A DNA stretch of 64,000 bases, taken from an uncultured Bacteroidota bacterium (lineage in GTDB: Bacteria; Bacteroidota; Bacteroidia; Bacteroidales; P3). This document shows positions 53,561 through 63,086 of this stretch, one piece after another. The notes under the pieces are model-generated. The model saw only the letters and a program-made list of their open reading frames with translations. It had not been told where the DNA came from and searched no databases. Within the stretch, counting starts at the first letter, position 1. Every line of letters starts with the position of its first letter. The stretch spans positions 7,525-71,524 of the forward strand of contig UQXW01000005.1 of NCBI GenBank assembly GCA_900545215.1, read 5' to 3'. Both the position numbers and the translations under genes were made by a program.

Positions 53561-54610
53561 TTATTGTCTTTTACGAATTAGAATACGAGCGTAAATCTCT
53601 TTGTTATTGATAAACATTCTCTTATTCGGGTATCTGTTTCCTTCGACATACCTGTCAAGCCCGATTATTTCAAATTGTTCGGGACAATATTTGTCGAGAA
53701 ATGAAATCGGAACTCCCATTACGCCTGAATAATCTCCCGGTATGGCATCTGTGAATGGTACTTCGATTGCATCATAATTGTCATAGTGAGCATAGCCCTT
53801 GCCGTTAACCTCCTTATGCTTTGAGTACATGATATTATCTTCCATGCTCATAAGGGCAAGAGCTTGATGTCTGCGACCGTGGTCAAGATTGGTAAACCAT
53901 ACCACTCCTGATACTCTAATCATTCCCTCAATGTGATTACCTGCTGTTGCCACATCTTCATAATTGCTTATAAAATGAGTAGCACCACCTGTGAATCCCT
54001 TTCCCAGCCACATTTTGTTCTCCTTTATCAATGGGAAAATCTCCTTATATGTAATTGCATTTTGGTTTCCTATGATCAGAAACTTCTTGTCGGCTTCCGT
54101 TATCCACTTCACAAATTCCCGAAAAAGAGAAAACGGCGGGTTGGTGATGATTATATCCGCTTCATCTCTGAGTCTTTTGACCTCATCGCTTCGGAAATCG
54201 CCATTACATTCGAGATACGACCATTCAAGATCGTCTATATCTGTCCTCCCGTTGGCATCGGTGTCGTGGTCAAGAATAAAAATTTTACCGTTCGTCTTAC
54301 TCTTATCCGCATCATAGTAAGGACTTTCGGTCTCAAAGAGAGTCGGGCTCCAAGACTTGATTTTCTTTGCCTCCGGAGCATAAGAGGTCGAAATGAGTTT
54401 ACGTATGCCGAATTGTTCAAAGTTCTGTGCAAAAAACTTCGTAAAATTGCTCCATTCAGGATCGTCGCAAGGCAGGAGAATGGTCTTATTTCTAAATACA
54501 TCTGCATTATATTCAAGGTAGGCATTGACCTCCTTCTGAATATCTGCGTATTGAGTGTAAAACTCATCATTCTTTCCTGCCTTGGCTTTGCTTAAATTTG
54601 CATTTGCCAT
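53561..54610 (-). CDS. Adenine-specific DNA methyltransferase, EcoRI family
   Basis: The protein has 349 residues. It matches M.EcoRI-type adenine methylases: the start KAKAGKNDEFYTQYADIQKE, then LLPCDDPEWSNFTKFFAQNF, and the catalytic N147-P-P-F150 in DIIITNPPFSLF. It transfers a methyl group from S-adenosylmethionine to adenine N6, protecting host DNA. No EcoRI-type endonuclease follows; the DUF262-HNH nuclease sits in its place. A promoter-like -7 box 350 bases upstream leaves a long leader. Confidence 0.9.
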   Translation of the reverse strand: MANANLSKAKAGKNDEFYTQYADIQKEVNAYLEYNADVFRNKTILLPCDDPEWSNFTKFFAQNFEQFGIRKLISTSYAPEAKKIKSWSPTLFETESPYYDADKSKTNGKIFILDHDTDANGRTDIDDLEWSYLECNGDFRSDEVKRLRDEADIIITNPPFSLFREFVKWITEADKKFLIIGNQNAITYKEIFPLIKENKMWLGKGFTGGATHFISNYEDVATAGNHIEGMIRVSGVVWFTNLDHGRRHQALALMSMEDNIMYSKHKEVNGKGYAHYDNYDAIEVPFTDAIPGDYSGVMGVPISFLDKYCPEQFEIIGLDRYVEGNRYPNKRMFINNKEIYARILIRKRQ

Positions 54611-54960
54611 AGTTGTTTGTCATTGTGCATCAGACCATCAAATCAACTATGTGCAGGATAAGGAATACAAAAAAGGTGCAGACACCATTCCTTTCGCGTT
54701 CACGGGAAGCCTGAGAAGAAACCCGCCACTCACACAGGAAAATGCCCACACCGTATTGGCGTGAACATTAACTTTATGCGTAAGTGCGCAAGCGTAGCTC
54801 CTCAGATGAAGGACTTCCCGCAAACTGCATTCCGATTACTTCTTCTGCAAAAAAAGAAATCAGTTTCTCAGGCTTTTTCTTTTTGAACGCGAAATAATAG
54901 TCAATGCTTTGTTTTCAATAAAAGTCGTTCTGCACATTATAGAAGTGTGCGAACACAGGA
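54611..54960 (-). promoter_or_regulatory. Long, structured leader of the methylase-nuclease operon
   Basis: On the minus strand a transcript from the -7 box at 54969-54962 would run about 340 bases before the methylase ATG. Near its end AAGGAAT (54679-54673, minus) pairs with ATTCCTT (about 54667-54661) around an inner GGTG/CACC stem. Function is unknown; it may regulate the methylase or encode a separate RNA. Confidence 0.4.
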
Positions 54961-54961
54961 G

Positions 54962-54969
54962 CAAAGATA
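54962..54969 (-). promoter_or_regulatory. -7 box upstream of the methylase
   Basis: TATCTTTG on the minus strand fits TAnnTTTG; the upstream TTCG is at 17 bases, a weak -33. Confidence 0.45.
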
Positions 54970-55309
54970 TGAATTTCTCGCAGTTCCGAATATATAATTC
55001 GGGAAAAATTTGAAAGAGGTAAAGATGGGTAAAGAAATGTAGAGAAAGCATAGGGTGTGAGAGTAAAATGCAAAGAGACTATCCGTTCAATCGATGTTCG
55101 CAAAATACTTCTATACTTCTATCCTTTTTGCATTCTTTATCATTTCGACTTCTCCGCAAGCATTGCCGGTTAACTATTTTCAATGTCTTTAACTTCATAG
55201 CTTGCGAAAAATCCGTCAAAGAGAGATGTCTCGAAATTTTTGCGAGTATTTGAGTGTTAAACAAATGGTTGTGTTTCAGACTTTTGTAGATACATCGAAG
55301 ACCGACTGA

Positions 55310-55490
55310 AAAAAGACGGCGTTTTTGTAGTCGGAAAACGGCGTCTTTTTCAGAAAAAACGAAGAGTTGGAGCTGCTAAAACGAAGTCTTTCGAACCAAA
55401 AGACTTCGTTTTATTCGGAAAAGATGCCGTTTTTTCCGAAGATGTCTTTTTCTCGCTTTCCGAAGAGTGCTATTTTTGCCGAAAAATAGC
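55310..55490. repeat. Array of four consecutive hairpins
   Basis: H1: AAAAAGACGGCGTTTT (55310-55325) against AAAACGGCGTCTTTTT (55335-55350), one central mismatch. H2: AAAACGAAGTCTTT (55378-55391) against AAAGACTTCGTTTT (55398-55411), perfect. H3: TTCGGAAAA (55414-55422) against TTTTCCGAA (55432-55440), perfect. H4: GCTATTTTT (55469-55477) against AAAAATAGC (55482-55490), perfect. H1 has the same CGGCG centre as the dispersed repeat. They lie between two transcription units and may serve as terminators, but four in a row is unusual. Confidence 0.75.
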
Positions 55491-55677
55491 TCAAAATACG
55501 AAAAAATTCTGCCGAACTGCTCATTTTGTATTCTTGTCTCTTTATTGAAGAAAGAAGAAATATAGGATTTCTATTTTTTGTTAATTTGATAGCGAAAAAA
55601 AGTGTCTTTGCTCACCGCTCGAAATTCAGGCTTTGTGTTTGCAATTAGCTTCATCGGAAGTGCTTTTCGCATTGAAA

Positions 55678-55709
55678 TTTGTCCGTAAGCGTTTTTATTC
55701 TTATCTTTG
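55678..55709 (+). promoter_or_regulatory. Promoter of guaB
   Basis: TTTG (55678-55681) and TATCTTTG (55702-55709), 20 bases apart, match the -33/-7 consensus. The transcript would start about 12 bases before the ATG at 55729, leaving a very short leader. Confidence 0.75.
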
Positions 55710-55728
55710 CACGCAAATTTATTTTGCG

Positions 55729-57195
55729 ATGTTTTCAGATTCTAACAAGTTTGTGGGCGAGGGACTGACGTATGATGATGTGCTTTTGGTTCCCGCTTAT
55801 TCAGAAATAATTCCGAGAGACGTTAAGGTCAATTCCATGTTCAGCCGTAATATTGCAGTGAACATTCCGATAGTGTCTGCTGCGATGGATACCGTTACCG
55901 AGGCCAAGCTCGCTATTGCAATGGCTCAGGAAGGGGGCATCGGTGTTTTGCATAAGAACATGTCGATTGAAAAACAGGCCTCAGAGGTTTCAAAAGTGAA
56001 GAGAGCGGAAAACGGAATGATTTCCGATCCCATCACCTTGGGAAAAGATGCTTTGGTGAAAGACGCTTTGAGAATGATGAAGGAGTTTTCGATAGGCGGT
56101 ATTCCTGTCGTGGATGTGGAAGGTAAACTTATAGGTATTGTTACAAACAGGGATTTGAGATTTGAAAGAGATATAAACAGGCCTATCGTCGAGGTGATGA
56201 CAAAAGAGGTCATTTCAGCTCCATGCGGAACCGATTTCGAACAGGCTGCCGATATTTTGCAGGCTCACAGAATAGAGAAGTTGCCGGTGATAGACAAGGC
56301 AGGAAAATTGGTCGGCTTGATAACATACAGAGACATCATAAAGTTGAAAGAGCGTCCCAATGCCTGCAAGGATAAGTTGGGAAGATTGAGAGTGGCTGCG
56401 GGCATAGGCGTTACAAGAGACATGGACGACAGAATTGCGGCGGTGATTGCGGCAGGTGCGGATGCGATTGTCGTCGATACTGCTCACGGTCATTCCAAGA
56501 ATGTGATAGATACTTTGAAGAGAGTGAAATCGAAGTATTCCGATGTGGACGTTGTCTGCGGTAATATCGCAACGGCGGAAGCCGCTTTGGCATTGGCTGA
56601 TGCGGGAGCCGATGCCGTGAAGGTCGGAATAGGACCCGGCAGTATCTGTACTACGAGAGTGATGGCAGGAATAGGTGTTCCTCAACTTTCTGCGGTATAT
56701 GATGTTGCAAAAGCTTTGGAAGGAAGGAACGTACCTGTGATTGCAGACGGCGGTATCCGATATTCGGGAGACATCGTCAAGGCATTGGCAGCCGGAGCAA
56801 GCACAATAATGGCAGGGTCTTTGCTCGCCGGTGTTGAAGAAAGTCCGGGAGACACCATAATCTTTGAAGGTCGTAAGTTCAAGTCATATAGAGGTATGGG
56901 ATCGCTCGATGCCATGCAGCAAGGCTCGAAAGACAGATATTTCCAAGATATGGAAGACGACATAAAGAAGTTGGTTCCGGAGGGTATCGTCGGAAGAGTT
57001 CCATATAAGGGTACCGTGAGCGAGGTGATATATCAAATGGTCGGCGGATTGAAAGCCGGAATGGGTTATACCGGCAGCGAGAACATAGAGAAGTTGAGAA
57101 AAGCCAAGTTCATAAAGATAACGGCGGCAGGTTATGCCGAAAGCCATCCGCATGATATAACCATTACGAAAGAAGCTCCTAATTATTCACGTTAA
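55729..57195 (+). CDS. guaB: IMP dehydrogenase
   Basis: The ATG at 55729 (MFSDSNKFVGEGLTYDDVLL, 488 residues) is the family start. The longer frame would reach back across the promoter. A TIM barrel is interrupted by two CBS domains (about 95-210). The catalytic C307 lies in GPGSICTTR, and the mobile flap follows GRKFKSYRGMGSL. It oxidises IMP to XMP, the committed step to GMP. The PPIase gene starts 9 bases downstream. Confidence 0.97.
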   Translation: MFSDSNKFVGEGLTYDDVLLVPAYSEIIPRDVKVNSMFSRNIAVNIPIVSAAMDTVTEAKLAIAMAQEGGIGVLHKNMSIEKQASEVSKVKRAENGMISDPITLGKDALVKDALRMMKEFSIGGIPVVDVEGKLIGIVTNRDLRFERDINRPIVEVMTKEVISAPCGTDFEQAADILQAHRIEKLPVIDKAGKLVGLITYRDIIKLKERPNACKDKLGRLRVAAGIGVTRDMDDRIAAVIAAGADAIVVDTAHGHSKNVIDTLKRVKSKYSDVDVVCGNIATAEAALALADAGADAVKVGIGPGSICTTRVMAGIGVPQLSAVYDVAKALEGRNVPVIADGGIRYSGDIVKALAAGASTIMAGSLLAGVEESPGDTIIFEGRKFKSYRGMGSLDAMQQGSKDRYFQDMEDDIKKLVPEGIVGRVPYKGTVSEVIYQMVGGLKAGMGYTGSENIEKLRKAKFIKITAAGYAESHPHDITITKEAPNYSR

Positions 57196-57204
57196 TACTA
57201 TACC

Positions 57205-59226
57205 ATGAAACGCTTGCTACTGTGTATTGCAGCCGTCCTTTTACAATCGGCGGTATTTGCTCAGACCGATAATGATGTCGTATTGGAAGTTGCGGGAGAG
57301 AAAGTGCAGAAAGGGGAATTTGTCCGCATGTTCAAGAAAAATTCTCTTTCAAAGGATACCGTTATATCTCAAAGCGAATTGAACGATTACTTGGAGTTGT
57401 TCATCAACTACAAGATGAAGCTCGCTCAAGCCCGCGAGTTGGGATTGGATACGATGAAGTCTTATCTGGACGAGGTGAAGCATTATAGGGAACAGTTGGT
57501 TGCTCCCTATCTTAACGATGCTTCGGTAAATCGGCAGCTTGTGAGAGAAGCATACGACAGGTCGAAAGAGATAGTTTACGCTTCCCACATACTGGTGAAC
57601 ATACCTGCAAATGCCACACCGGACGATACATTGGCGGCTTATAACAAGGCATTGCAGATAAGGAAGCGTGCATTGGCAGGGGAGGATTTCGGAAAATTGG
57701 CGGAAGAATTATCCGATGATCCCTCGGCAAGAGACAGGGTCGATGATAAGACACGTGCAGAGATAAAGGGCAACAAAGGTTCTTTGGGGTATTTTACTTC
57801 GATGAGCATGATTTATCCTTTTGAAACGGCTTGCTATTCAATGAATGCCGGAGAGGTTTCCATGCCGGTCAGAACACGTTTCGGGTATCATGTAATAAAG
57901 TTGCATGAACGTATTCCTGCATTTTGCAGCACCATGGACATCGCTCATATTTGGATAGGGCTGGACAAGCACTCCGAGGAGGAAGCAGAGTCTTTGATAA
58001 ACAAAGCATGGCAGGACTTGAACAAAGGAATAAGTTTCGATAGCATTGCAAAAGCATATTCGGAGGATAAATATTCATCTGTTTCAGGCGGAATACTTTC
58101 CAATCAAAGAGTAAGTACTTTGCCTGTCGAATATGTGGAGCAGTTAAAAAACTTGCAACCGCAGCAACTTTCGAAACCATTCCGTTCGACACTTGGTTGG
58201 CATATAGTAAAACCATTGGAGTATCGACCTTTGCCAAGTTTCGAGCAACAGGAACATTTCATAGAAGAAAGAATAGCGAGAGATGAACGAAGCTATAAAA
58301 CTGTCGAGTCTTTCGCCGAGAAATCCAAAAAGGAGTATGGCTTTAAGGAAAACAAGGCTCGTTTGGAGGGTGTGGTGAAAATAGTTACGGATTCCGTATT
58401 CGAGGGTAAGTGGAAAGTGCCTTCCGATTTTGACGACAAGGAAGAGTTGTTCAGAATAGGAGACTACTCTTATACGGTTACGGATTTCGCAAAGGCGATA
58501 GAGGCCAACCAAAAGAAGCGTACGCCCGAATATATTCCCGAATTCGTTGACCGTATGTATAAAGATGTTGTATTGGAGCAGGTCATCAGTTATGCGGATA
58601 GCAAGTTGGAGGATAAATATCCCGATTTGAAAGCGACGATTGACGAATTCAGAGACGGCATACTTATTTTTGCCATTACCGACAAGATGATTTGGAATAA
58701 GTCCATTACGGATACCATCGGTTTGCAAGCCTTCTATGAAGCAAATAAGGAAAAATACAAATGGGGCAAGCGTGCATCGGTTACTTTATGGTCTGTCGAT
58801 TCCGAAGAGAAAAATTTCAAGACGCTTGAAAAGGTCTTGAACAAGTCGGTCAGAAAATCTTGGGGAGATGAAGAAACGGTCAACAAGATAGCCAAGGCAT
58901 TCAAGATAAAGGTTGATGCGGACAAGCATATTACGCATAAATGGTTCAAATTGGAGAAGGGGGATAACAAGGTTGTCGATAAATTGGTTTGGGATAACCC
59001 TGAACTGAAAGAGAACAGCGTAATAAGGGATACAATCAGTTCTTCGAGAAGAAGTATCGCACTTGTGTTTCATGGTTTCGTTTCTCCGGAAATAAAGACC
59101 TTGGAAGAGTGTAAGGGAATGGCAACGTCCGATTATCAAAGCTTGCTTGAAAAAGAATGGATAGACGATTTGCGAAACAAATATACTTACAGAGTAAATC
59201 AAGAGGTTTATAGAAGCATAAGATGA
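57205..59226 (+). CDS. Periplasmic parvulin-type peptidyl-prolyl isomerase, tandem domains
   Basis: The protein has 673 residues. The signal peptide (MKRLLLCIAAVLLQSAVFAQ) is followed by a SurA-like N-terminal helical chaperone region. Two parvulin domains follow: about 118-235 (YASHILVNI ... RFGYHVIKLHE) and about 235-345 (IAHIWIGLD ... TLGWHIVKPLE). A long C-terminal part (about 350-673) has no clear family. It probably helps outer membrane proteins fold. Its stop overlaps the start of the next gene (ATGA). Confidence 0.88.
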   Translation: MKRLLLCIAAVLLQSAVFAQTDNDVVLEVAGEKVQKGEFVRMFKKNSLSKDTVISQSELNDYLELFINYKMKLAQARELGLDTMKSYLDEVKHYREQLVAPYLNDASVNRQLVREAYDRSKEIVYASHILVNIPANATPDDTLAAYNKALQIRKRALAGEDFGKLAEELSDDPSARDRVDDKTRAEIKGNKGSLGYFTSMSMIYPFETACYSMNAGEVSMPVRTRFGYHVIKLHERIPAFCSTMDIAHIWIGLDKHSEEEAESLINKAWQDLNKGISFDSIAKAYSEDKYSSVSGGILSNQRVSTLPVEYVEQLKNLQPQQLSKPFRSTLGWHIVKPLEYRPLPSFEQQEHFIEERIARDERSYKTVESFAEKSKKEYGFKENKARLEGVVKIVTDSVFEGKWKVPSDFDDKEELFRIGDYSYTVTDFAKAIEANQKKRTPEYIPEFVDRMYKDVVLEQVISYADSKLEDKYPDLKATIDEFRDGILIFAITDKMIWNKSITDTIGLQAFYEANKEKYKWGKRASVTLWSVDSEEKNFKTLEKVLNKSVRKSWGDEETVNKIAKAFKIKVDADKHITHKWFKLEKGDNKVVDKLVWDNPELKENSVIRDTISSSRRSIALVFHGFVSPEIKTLEECKGMATSDYQSLLEKEWIDDLRNKYTYRVNQEVYRSIR

Positions 59227-60617
59227 TTGATATGAGAATGCTGAAATTTGTAACCATTGCACCGATTGCAATCTTAGTCTTTTGCTTGTGCGGAAATGTT
59301 TCTGCTCAAAGCACATCGCAAGAAAGTGCTCAGGTGATAGATAGAGTTGTTGCTGTCGTCGGACAAAACATGATTAAGGAATCGGAATTGGAAACGGCAT
59401 TTCTGCAACAGAAAGCGAATAATGGTATTATCGAAAATGCGTTTACGGTTCGGTGCGATTTGTTGGAGGGAATGCTTATAAACAAGTTGATGCTTCATCA
59501 GGCGGAAGTTGATTCCATCAATGTAACAGATGAGGAGGTTAACAGGGAAATGGATAACCGAATCAAGTATATGGTTAGAATGTACGGTTCCGAAGAGGCT
59601 TTGGAGAGACAGATGAAGAAGTCGATAAGCGAGATACGGTCGTTCTACAATGATATGATCAGGGAGAACATAATGATAGGTCAGATAGAGAACAAATTGA
59701 CCGGCAACATCTCCGTTACCCCGCAGGAAGTTGCCGATTTCTATAAGTCGATTCCGCAAGATAGTCTGCCGATGACCGAGGACGAATATGTTTTCTCGCA
59801 GATAGTGAAATTGCCGAAAATTTCCGATGAAGAAAAAGCTGCTGTGAAGGCACGGCTTGAGTCTTATAGAGAGCGTATATTGAAAGGAAGCAAATTCTCC
59901 ACACTTGCCACTCTTTATTCCGAAGACCCGGGTTCTGCCAAGAAAGGAGGGGAGTTGGGATTTTTCTCGAGAGGTGATATGGTCAGCGAGTTTGAAAATG
60001 CGGCATTTGCTTTGCAAGATGGGGAAATATCTCCTGTGATAGAGACTCAGTATGGTTTTCATATCATACAAATGATAGAGCGAAGAGGAAACCAAGTTAA
60101 TTGCAGGCATATTTTGTTGCAACCCAAAGTCTCGGACGCACAGTTGCTTGAAGCGAAGAAAGAATTGGATAGTATAAAGAGTGAGATTGAAAAAGGTGCG
60201 ATTACATTTGAAGATGCCATCGTGAAATACTCCGATGACGAGTCGAAAATCAATCAGGGCTTGATAATAAATCCATATACTGCCGGAGCGTCTTTCACGA
60301 AAGATGCCATAAACGAGACTATGAACAATGTAGAAAAAGTCGATTTCAACACGATGAAGGAGGGCGATGTAACAAGACCTGTTTTGTTCAAGGCGGAATC
60401 GGCAAACGCTTATCGTTTGATAAAAGTCAACAGAAAAATTCCTGCTCACAGGGTAAACCTTTCCGATGATTACGGGAAGATTCAGGAGTCGGCTCTAAGT
60501 TCCCGCAAATTGGATATAATAAGGGAATGGGCAGAGAAACGGATAGCAAAAACATATATAAAAATAATACCGGACTATCAATCTTGCGAGTTTAAGTTGA
60601 ACTGGTTGAAAAAGTAA
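59223..60617 (+). CDS. surA: SurA-like periplasmic chaperone/peptidyl-prolyl isomerase
   Basis: The protein has 464 residues, close to SurA. After the signal peptide comes the SurA N-domain (VIDRVVAVVGQNMIKESELE), and then two parvulin domains: about 175-285 (EYVFSQIVKLP ... QYGFHIIQMIE) and about 290-400 (NCRHILLQP). It would escort unfolded outer membrane proteins across the periplasm. ATGs at 59232 and 59238 are alternative starts. Overlap with the upstream PPIase gene indicates coupled translation, and lptD, a classic SurA client, lies nearby. Confidence 0.9.
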   Translation: MIDMRMLKFVTIAPIAILVFCLCGNVSAQSTSQESAQVIDRVVAVVGQNMIKESELETAFLQQKANNGIIENAFTVRCDLLEGMLINKLMLHQAEVDSINVTDEEVNREMDNRIKYMVRMYGSEEALERQMKKSISEIRSFYNDMIRENIMIGQIENKLTGNISVTPQEVADFYKSIPQDSLPMTEDEYVFSQIVKLPKISDEEKAAVKARLESYRERILKGSKFSTLATLYSEDPGSAKKGGELGFFSRGDMVSEFENAAFALQDGEISPVIETQYGFHIIQMIERRGNQVNCRHILLQPKVSDAQLLEAKKELDSIKSEIEKGAITFEDAIVKYSDDESKINQGLIINPYTAGASFTKDAINETMNNVEKVDFNTMKEGDVTRPVLFKAESANAYRLIKVNRKIPAHRVNLSDDYGKIQESALSSRKLDIIREWAEKRIAKTYIKIIPDYQSCEFKLNWLKK

Positions 60618-60623
60618 ACTGAG

Positions 60624-61586
60624 ATGTCTTCGGAAGTCGAGTTATTGGATTCTTTGATTGCGAAATGCGATGAACTTAAAAAGGAAATAGCCAAAGTTGT
60701 CGTGGGTCAGGAAAACATTATCAACCAAGTATTGGTTTCCATGTTTTCTTCCGGACATTGCCTCTTGGTTGGCGTTCCCGGATTGGCAAAAACATTGTTG
60801 GTGAATACCATTGCAAAAACATTGGGGTTGAGTTTCAATCGTATTCAATTTACTCCCGACCTGATGCCTTCCGATATTTCAGGTAGTGAGATATTGAATA
60901 AAGACAAGATTTTCGATTTCGTTGAAGGACCTGTGTTTTCCAACATCGTCTTGGCGGATGAGATAAACAGAACTCCTCCCAAGACACAAGCCGCTTTGTT
61001 GGAAGCAATGCAGGAACACAGTGTTACCATAAACGGAGTAAACCATAAATTGCCGGAGCCTTTTTTCGTATTGGCTACTCAAAATCCGATAGAGCAGGAA
61101 GGAACGTATCCTTTGCCGGAAGCTCAGTTGGATAGATTCATGTTTATGCTTTGGTTGGATTATCCTTCGTTTGAAGAAGAGGTAGATATATTGAAACGCA
61201 CCACAACGGGTAAGGTGGAGAATGTAAGACAGATACTCGGCATGGAGGATATTCTGGATATACAGGCTCTTGTGAAGAACATACCTGTAAGCGACAATGT
61301 TTATGAGTATGTTGTGAGACTTGTGGGCAAAACCAGATTAAGTTCTCCGAACAACGAAAAAGCTAAGAAGTATCTTTCGTGGGGAGCCGGTCCGAGAGCT
61401 TCGCAATATCTTATAATGGGAGCAAAATGCCATGCTGCTTTGAAAGGGAAATACTCTCCCGATATTGAGGACGTGAATGCCGTTGCAGTTCCGGTTTTAA
61501 GGCATAGAATAGTTTTGAACTATGCTGCCCAAGCAGAAGGATTTACCACAGAAAGCATAATCAAAGACTTGATAAATGAACAATAA
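60624..61586 (+). CDS. MoxR family AAA+ ATPase
   Basis: The protein has 320 residues. Walker A is GVPGLAKT (50-57), Walker B LADEIN, then RTPPKTQAALLEAMQE and sensor 1 LATQNPIEQEGTYPLPEAQLDRF, in two parts. MoxR ATPases mature or remodel partner proteins, usually with vWA-domain proteins encoded nearby, but none follows here. It begins 6 bases after surA and overlaps the next gene by 11 bases. Confidence 0.95.
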   Translation: MSSEVELLDSLIAKCDELKKEIAKVVVGQENIINQVLVSMFSSGHCLLVGVPGLAKTLLVNTIAKTLGLSFNRIQFTPDLMPSDISGSEILNKDKIFDFVEGPVFSNIVLADEINRTPPKTQAALLEAMQEHSVTINGVNHKLPEPFFVLATQNPIEQEGTYPLPEAQLDRFMFMLWLDYPSFEEEVDILKRTTTGKVENVRQILGMEDILDIQALVKNIPVSDNVYEYVVRLVGKTRLSSPNNEKAKKYLSWGAGPRASQYLIMGAKCHAALKGKYSPDIEDVNAVAVPVLRHRIVLNYAAQAEGFTTESIIKDLINEQ

Positions 61587-62922
61587 CAGCAACATAATGA
61601 GATGTATTATATTTGCCCTTGCTGTGATATGCACCATAGGGCTGTCGGCTCAGAGTACGAATAAGAGAACTCCGCAGGCAAATGCAGGAAAAGAGGGTAT
61701 AGGGCAGGTTATCGATGTTCCGGATAATGGTTGTGATTTCATGATACTTCCTCAGCCGGAGAAGAAAAAACGCGGTGCTGCAAGAAAACAACAAGTGCCG
61801 GTCGACCCGTATCCGAACAGAATAGAAGCATATATTTGCTTTGAACCGTCTTCGGCTTACTATACGGAAACGGGCTTGAATATTTTGGACAGCATTTATT
61901 CCATAGCTTTCGACAAAAAGAACAATAAGTTCTACAAAATGACCATCGAAGCGTATGATGATGCCGAACCATTGAACGAAATGAATGCTTCTTTGGCAAG
62001 AGATAGAGCAGTAATGATTTTCAATTATTTCGCTTCACGGGAGGAGTCCGAGTTCATAATCAAGCGAACCCCGGGTACATATACTCATTCTTGCAGCGGG
62101 GAAATGAATTACTTCATAAAATACAAAATGCCTTTTGATTTCAAATGGGTCAATCTTTACAAGAAAAGCGATGATGAGAGAATTCAAAACGGTATAGACC
62201 TCAGTGGTAAGGTGCATTTGCTGATAGAAGATGACCCGGAGGGTTGTCTCGGAGAGTTCTACAACTATTACTATCCCGCAAACGACAGTATATTCACTTC
62301 TGCCTGCTCGATGGTAACCATACCCAAAGGGGCATTGGAGTACATCACACATACAAAGGACACAATCGAATACAGTTGCAATATAGACTACAAGGAGTAT
62401 ATGACATTCGAAGATTTGACGAATAATTATCACCTTGTGCCGCACAAGAAGCAATACATAATCAATGCAGGTTACATTGTAATCGATGCAGACCATAAAC
62501 CGGATTATGCAAGTTGTCAGAATAAGGAGAACTTTACCAATACGATACAGGTAAGAGTTCCGATAGAATTGCAACAAAATGAAGCAAGGCTCAAATTCTT
62601 TGTAAAGACATACGATGCCAAAGGAAGAGCCGTCTATAAATCTGTTCCGACCAAGAAAGAGAAAGACAAAGAGACCAAGTTGCAAACATTGACGACCGAG
62701 ATAAACGCTTTCCAAATAGATACCATCTACATAGGCAAGAAGATAGAGGAAAAAGATATGTCCGATTACTTTTTCCCTGCCAAGGAAGGCGAACCCGGAG
62801 CTTTTCAAGCAATGGGAGGTTGGTTGAAGCCTTATAAATTGGACAAACGGGGGGCGTACGTAGTAAAGAAAGCAATGCAAAGTATCCTCCGAAAGCCGAT
62901 AGGCGAAATCATCAACGAATAA
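61576..62922 (+). CDS. Secreted protein with OmpA-fold-like region, unknown function
   Basis: The protein has 448 residues. A signal peptide (to about 26, best from the M at residue 8, CIIFALAVICTIGLSAQ) is followed by a basic linker. A region from about 95 to 155 reads KMTIEAYDDAEPLNEMNASLARDRAVMIFNYF in two parts, with the strand-helix pattern of OmpA C-terminal peptidoglycan-binding domains. The residues that bind diaminopimelate are not clear. The C-terminal two thirds are unassigned. It is the last gene of the guaB run. A periplasmic or outer-membrane-anchored role is inferred. Confidence 0.5.
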   Translation: MNNNSNIMRCIIFALAVICTIGLSAQSTNKRTPQANAGKEGIGQVIDVPDNGCDFMILPQPEKKKRGAARKQQVPVDPYPNRIEAYICFEPSSAYYTETGLNILDSIYSIAFDKKNNKFYKMTIEAYDDAEPLNEMNASLARDRAVMIFNYFASREESEFIIKRTPGTYTHSCSGEMNYFIKYKMPFDFKWVNLYKKSDDERIQNGIDLSGKVHLLIEDDPEGCLGEFYNYYYPANDSIFTSACSMVTIPKGALEYITHTKDTIEYSCNIDYKEYMTFEDLTNNYHLVPHKKQYIINAGYIVIDADHKPDYASCQNKENFTNTIQVRVPIELQQNEARLKFFVKTYDAKGRAVYKSVPTKKEKDKETKLQTLTTEINAFQIDTIYIGKKIEEKDMSDYFFPAKEGEPGAFQAMGGWLKPYKLDKRGAYVVKKAMQSILRKPIGEIINE

Positions 62923-63086
62923 AGTTTCAAGAGAACATTGTAGACGCGTGCTATTCGTCAAAGAGAACTTGACAAATAGCATGCATTTCGATATGAACCG
63001 GATTTGCAAGCGGACAATGTTGTAGTGTCGTGAATCGGAAGAGATAACCGATTGTGCGAAACAAGTGTTGCCACTGGGTGTCTTTG

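Larger units (their letters stand above)
54611..55728. other. Gene-free 1.1 kb between the restriction-modification island and guaB
   Basis: No credible long gene. From left to right it holds the structured leader of the methylase gene (54611-54960), a plain stretch to 55300 with nothing I recognise, an array of four hairpins (55310-55490) and the guaB promoter (55678-55709). A 36-codon plus-strand frame at 54776-54886 begins MRKCASVAPQ; I cannot support it as a gene. Confidence 0.6.

Noticed and set aside
54582..54764. 60-residue plus-strand frame antisense to the methylase start
   Set aside because: It overlaps the methylase gene and its leader, and no family pattern or promoter supports it.
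54611..54960. tmRNA, SRP RNA or RNase P RNA in the gene-free stretch
   Set aside because: None of the conserved sequence signatures of these RNAs could be found.
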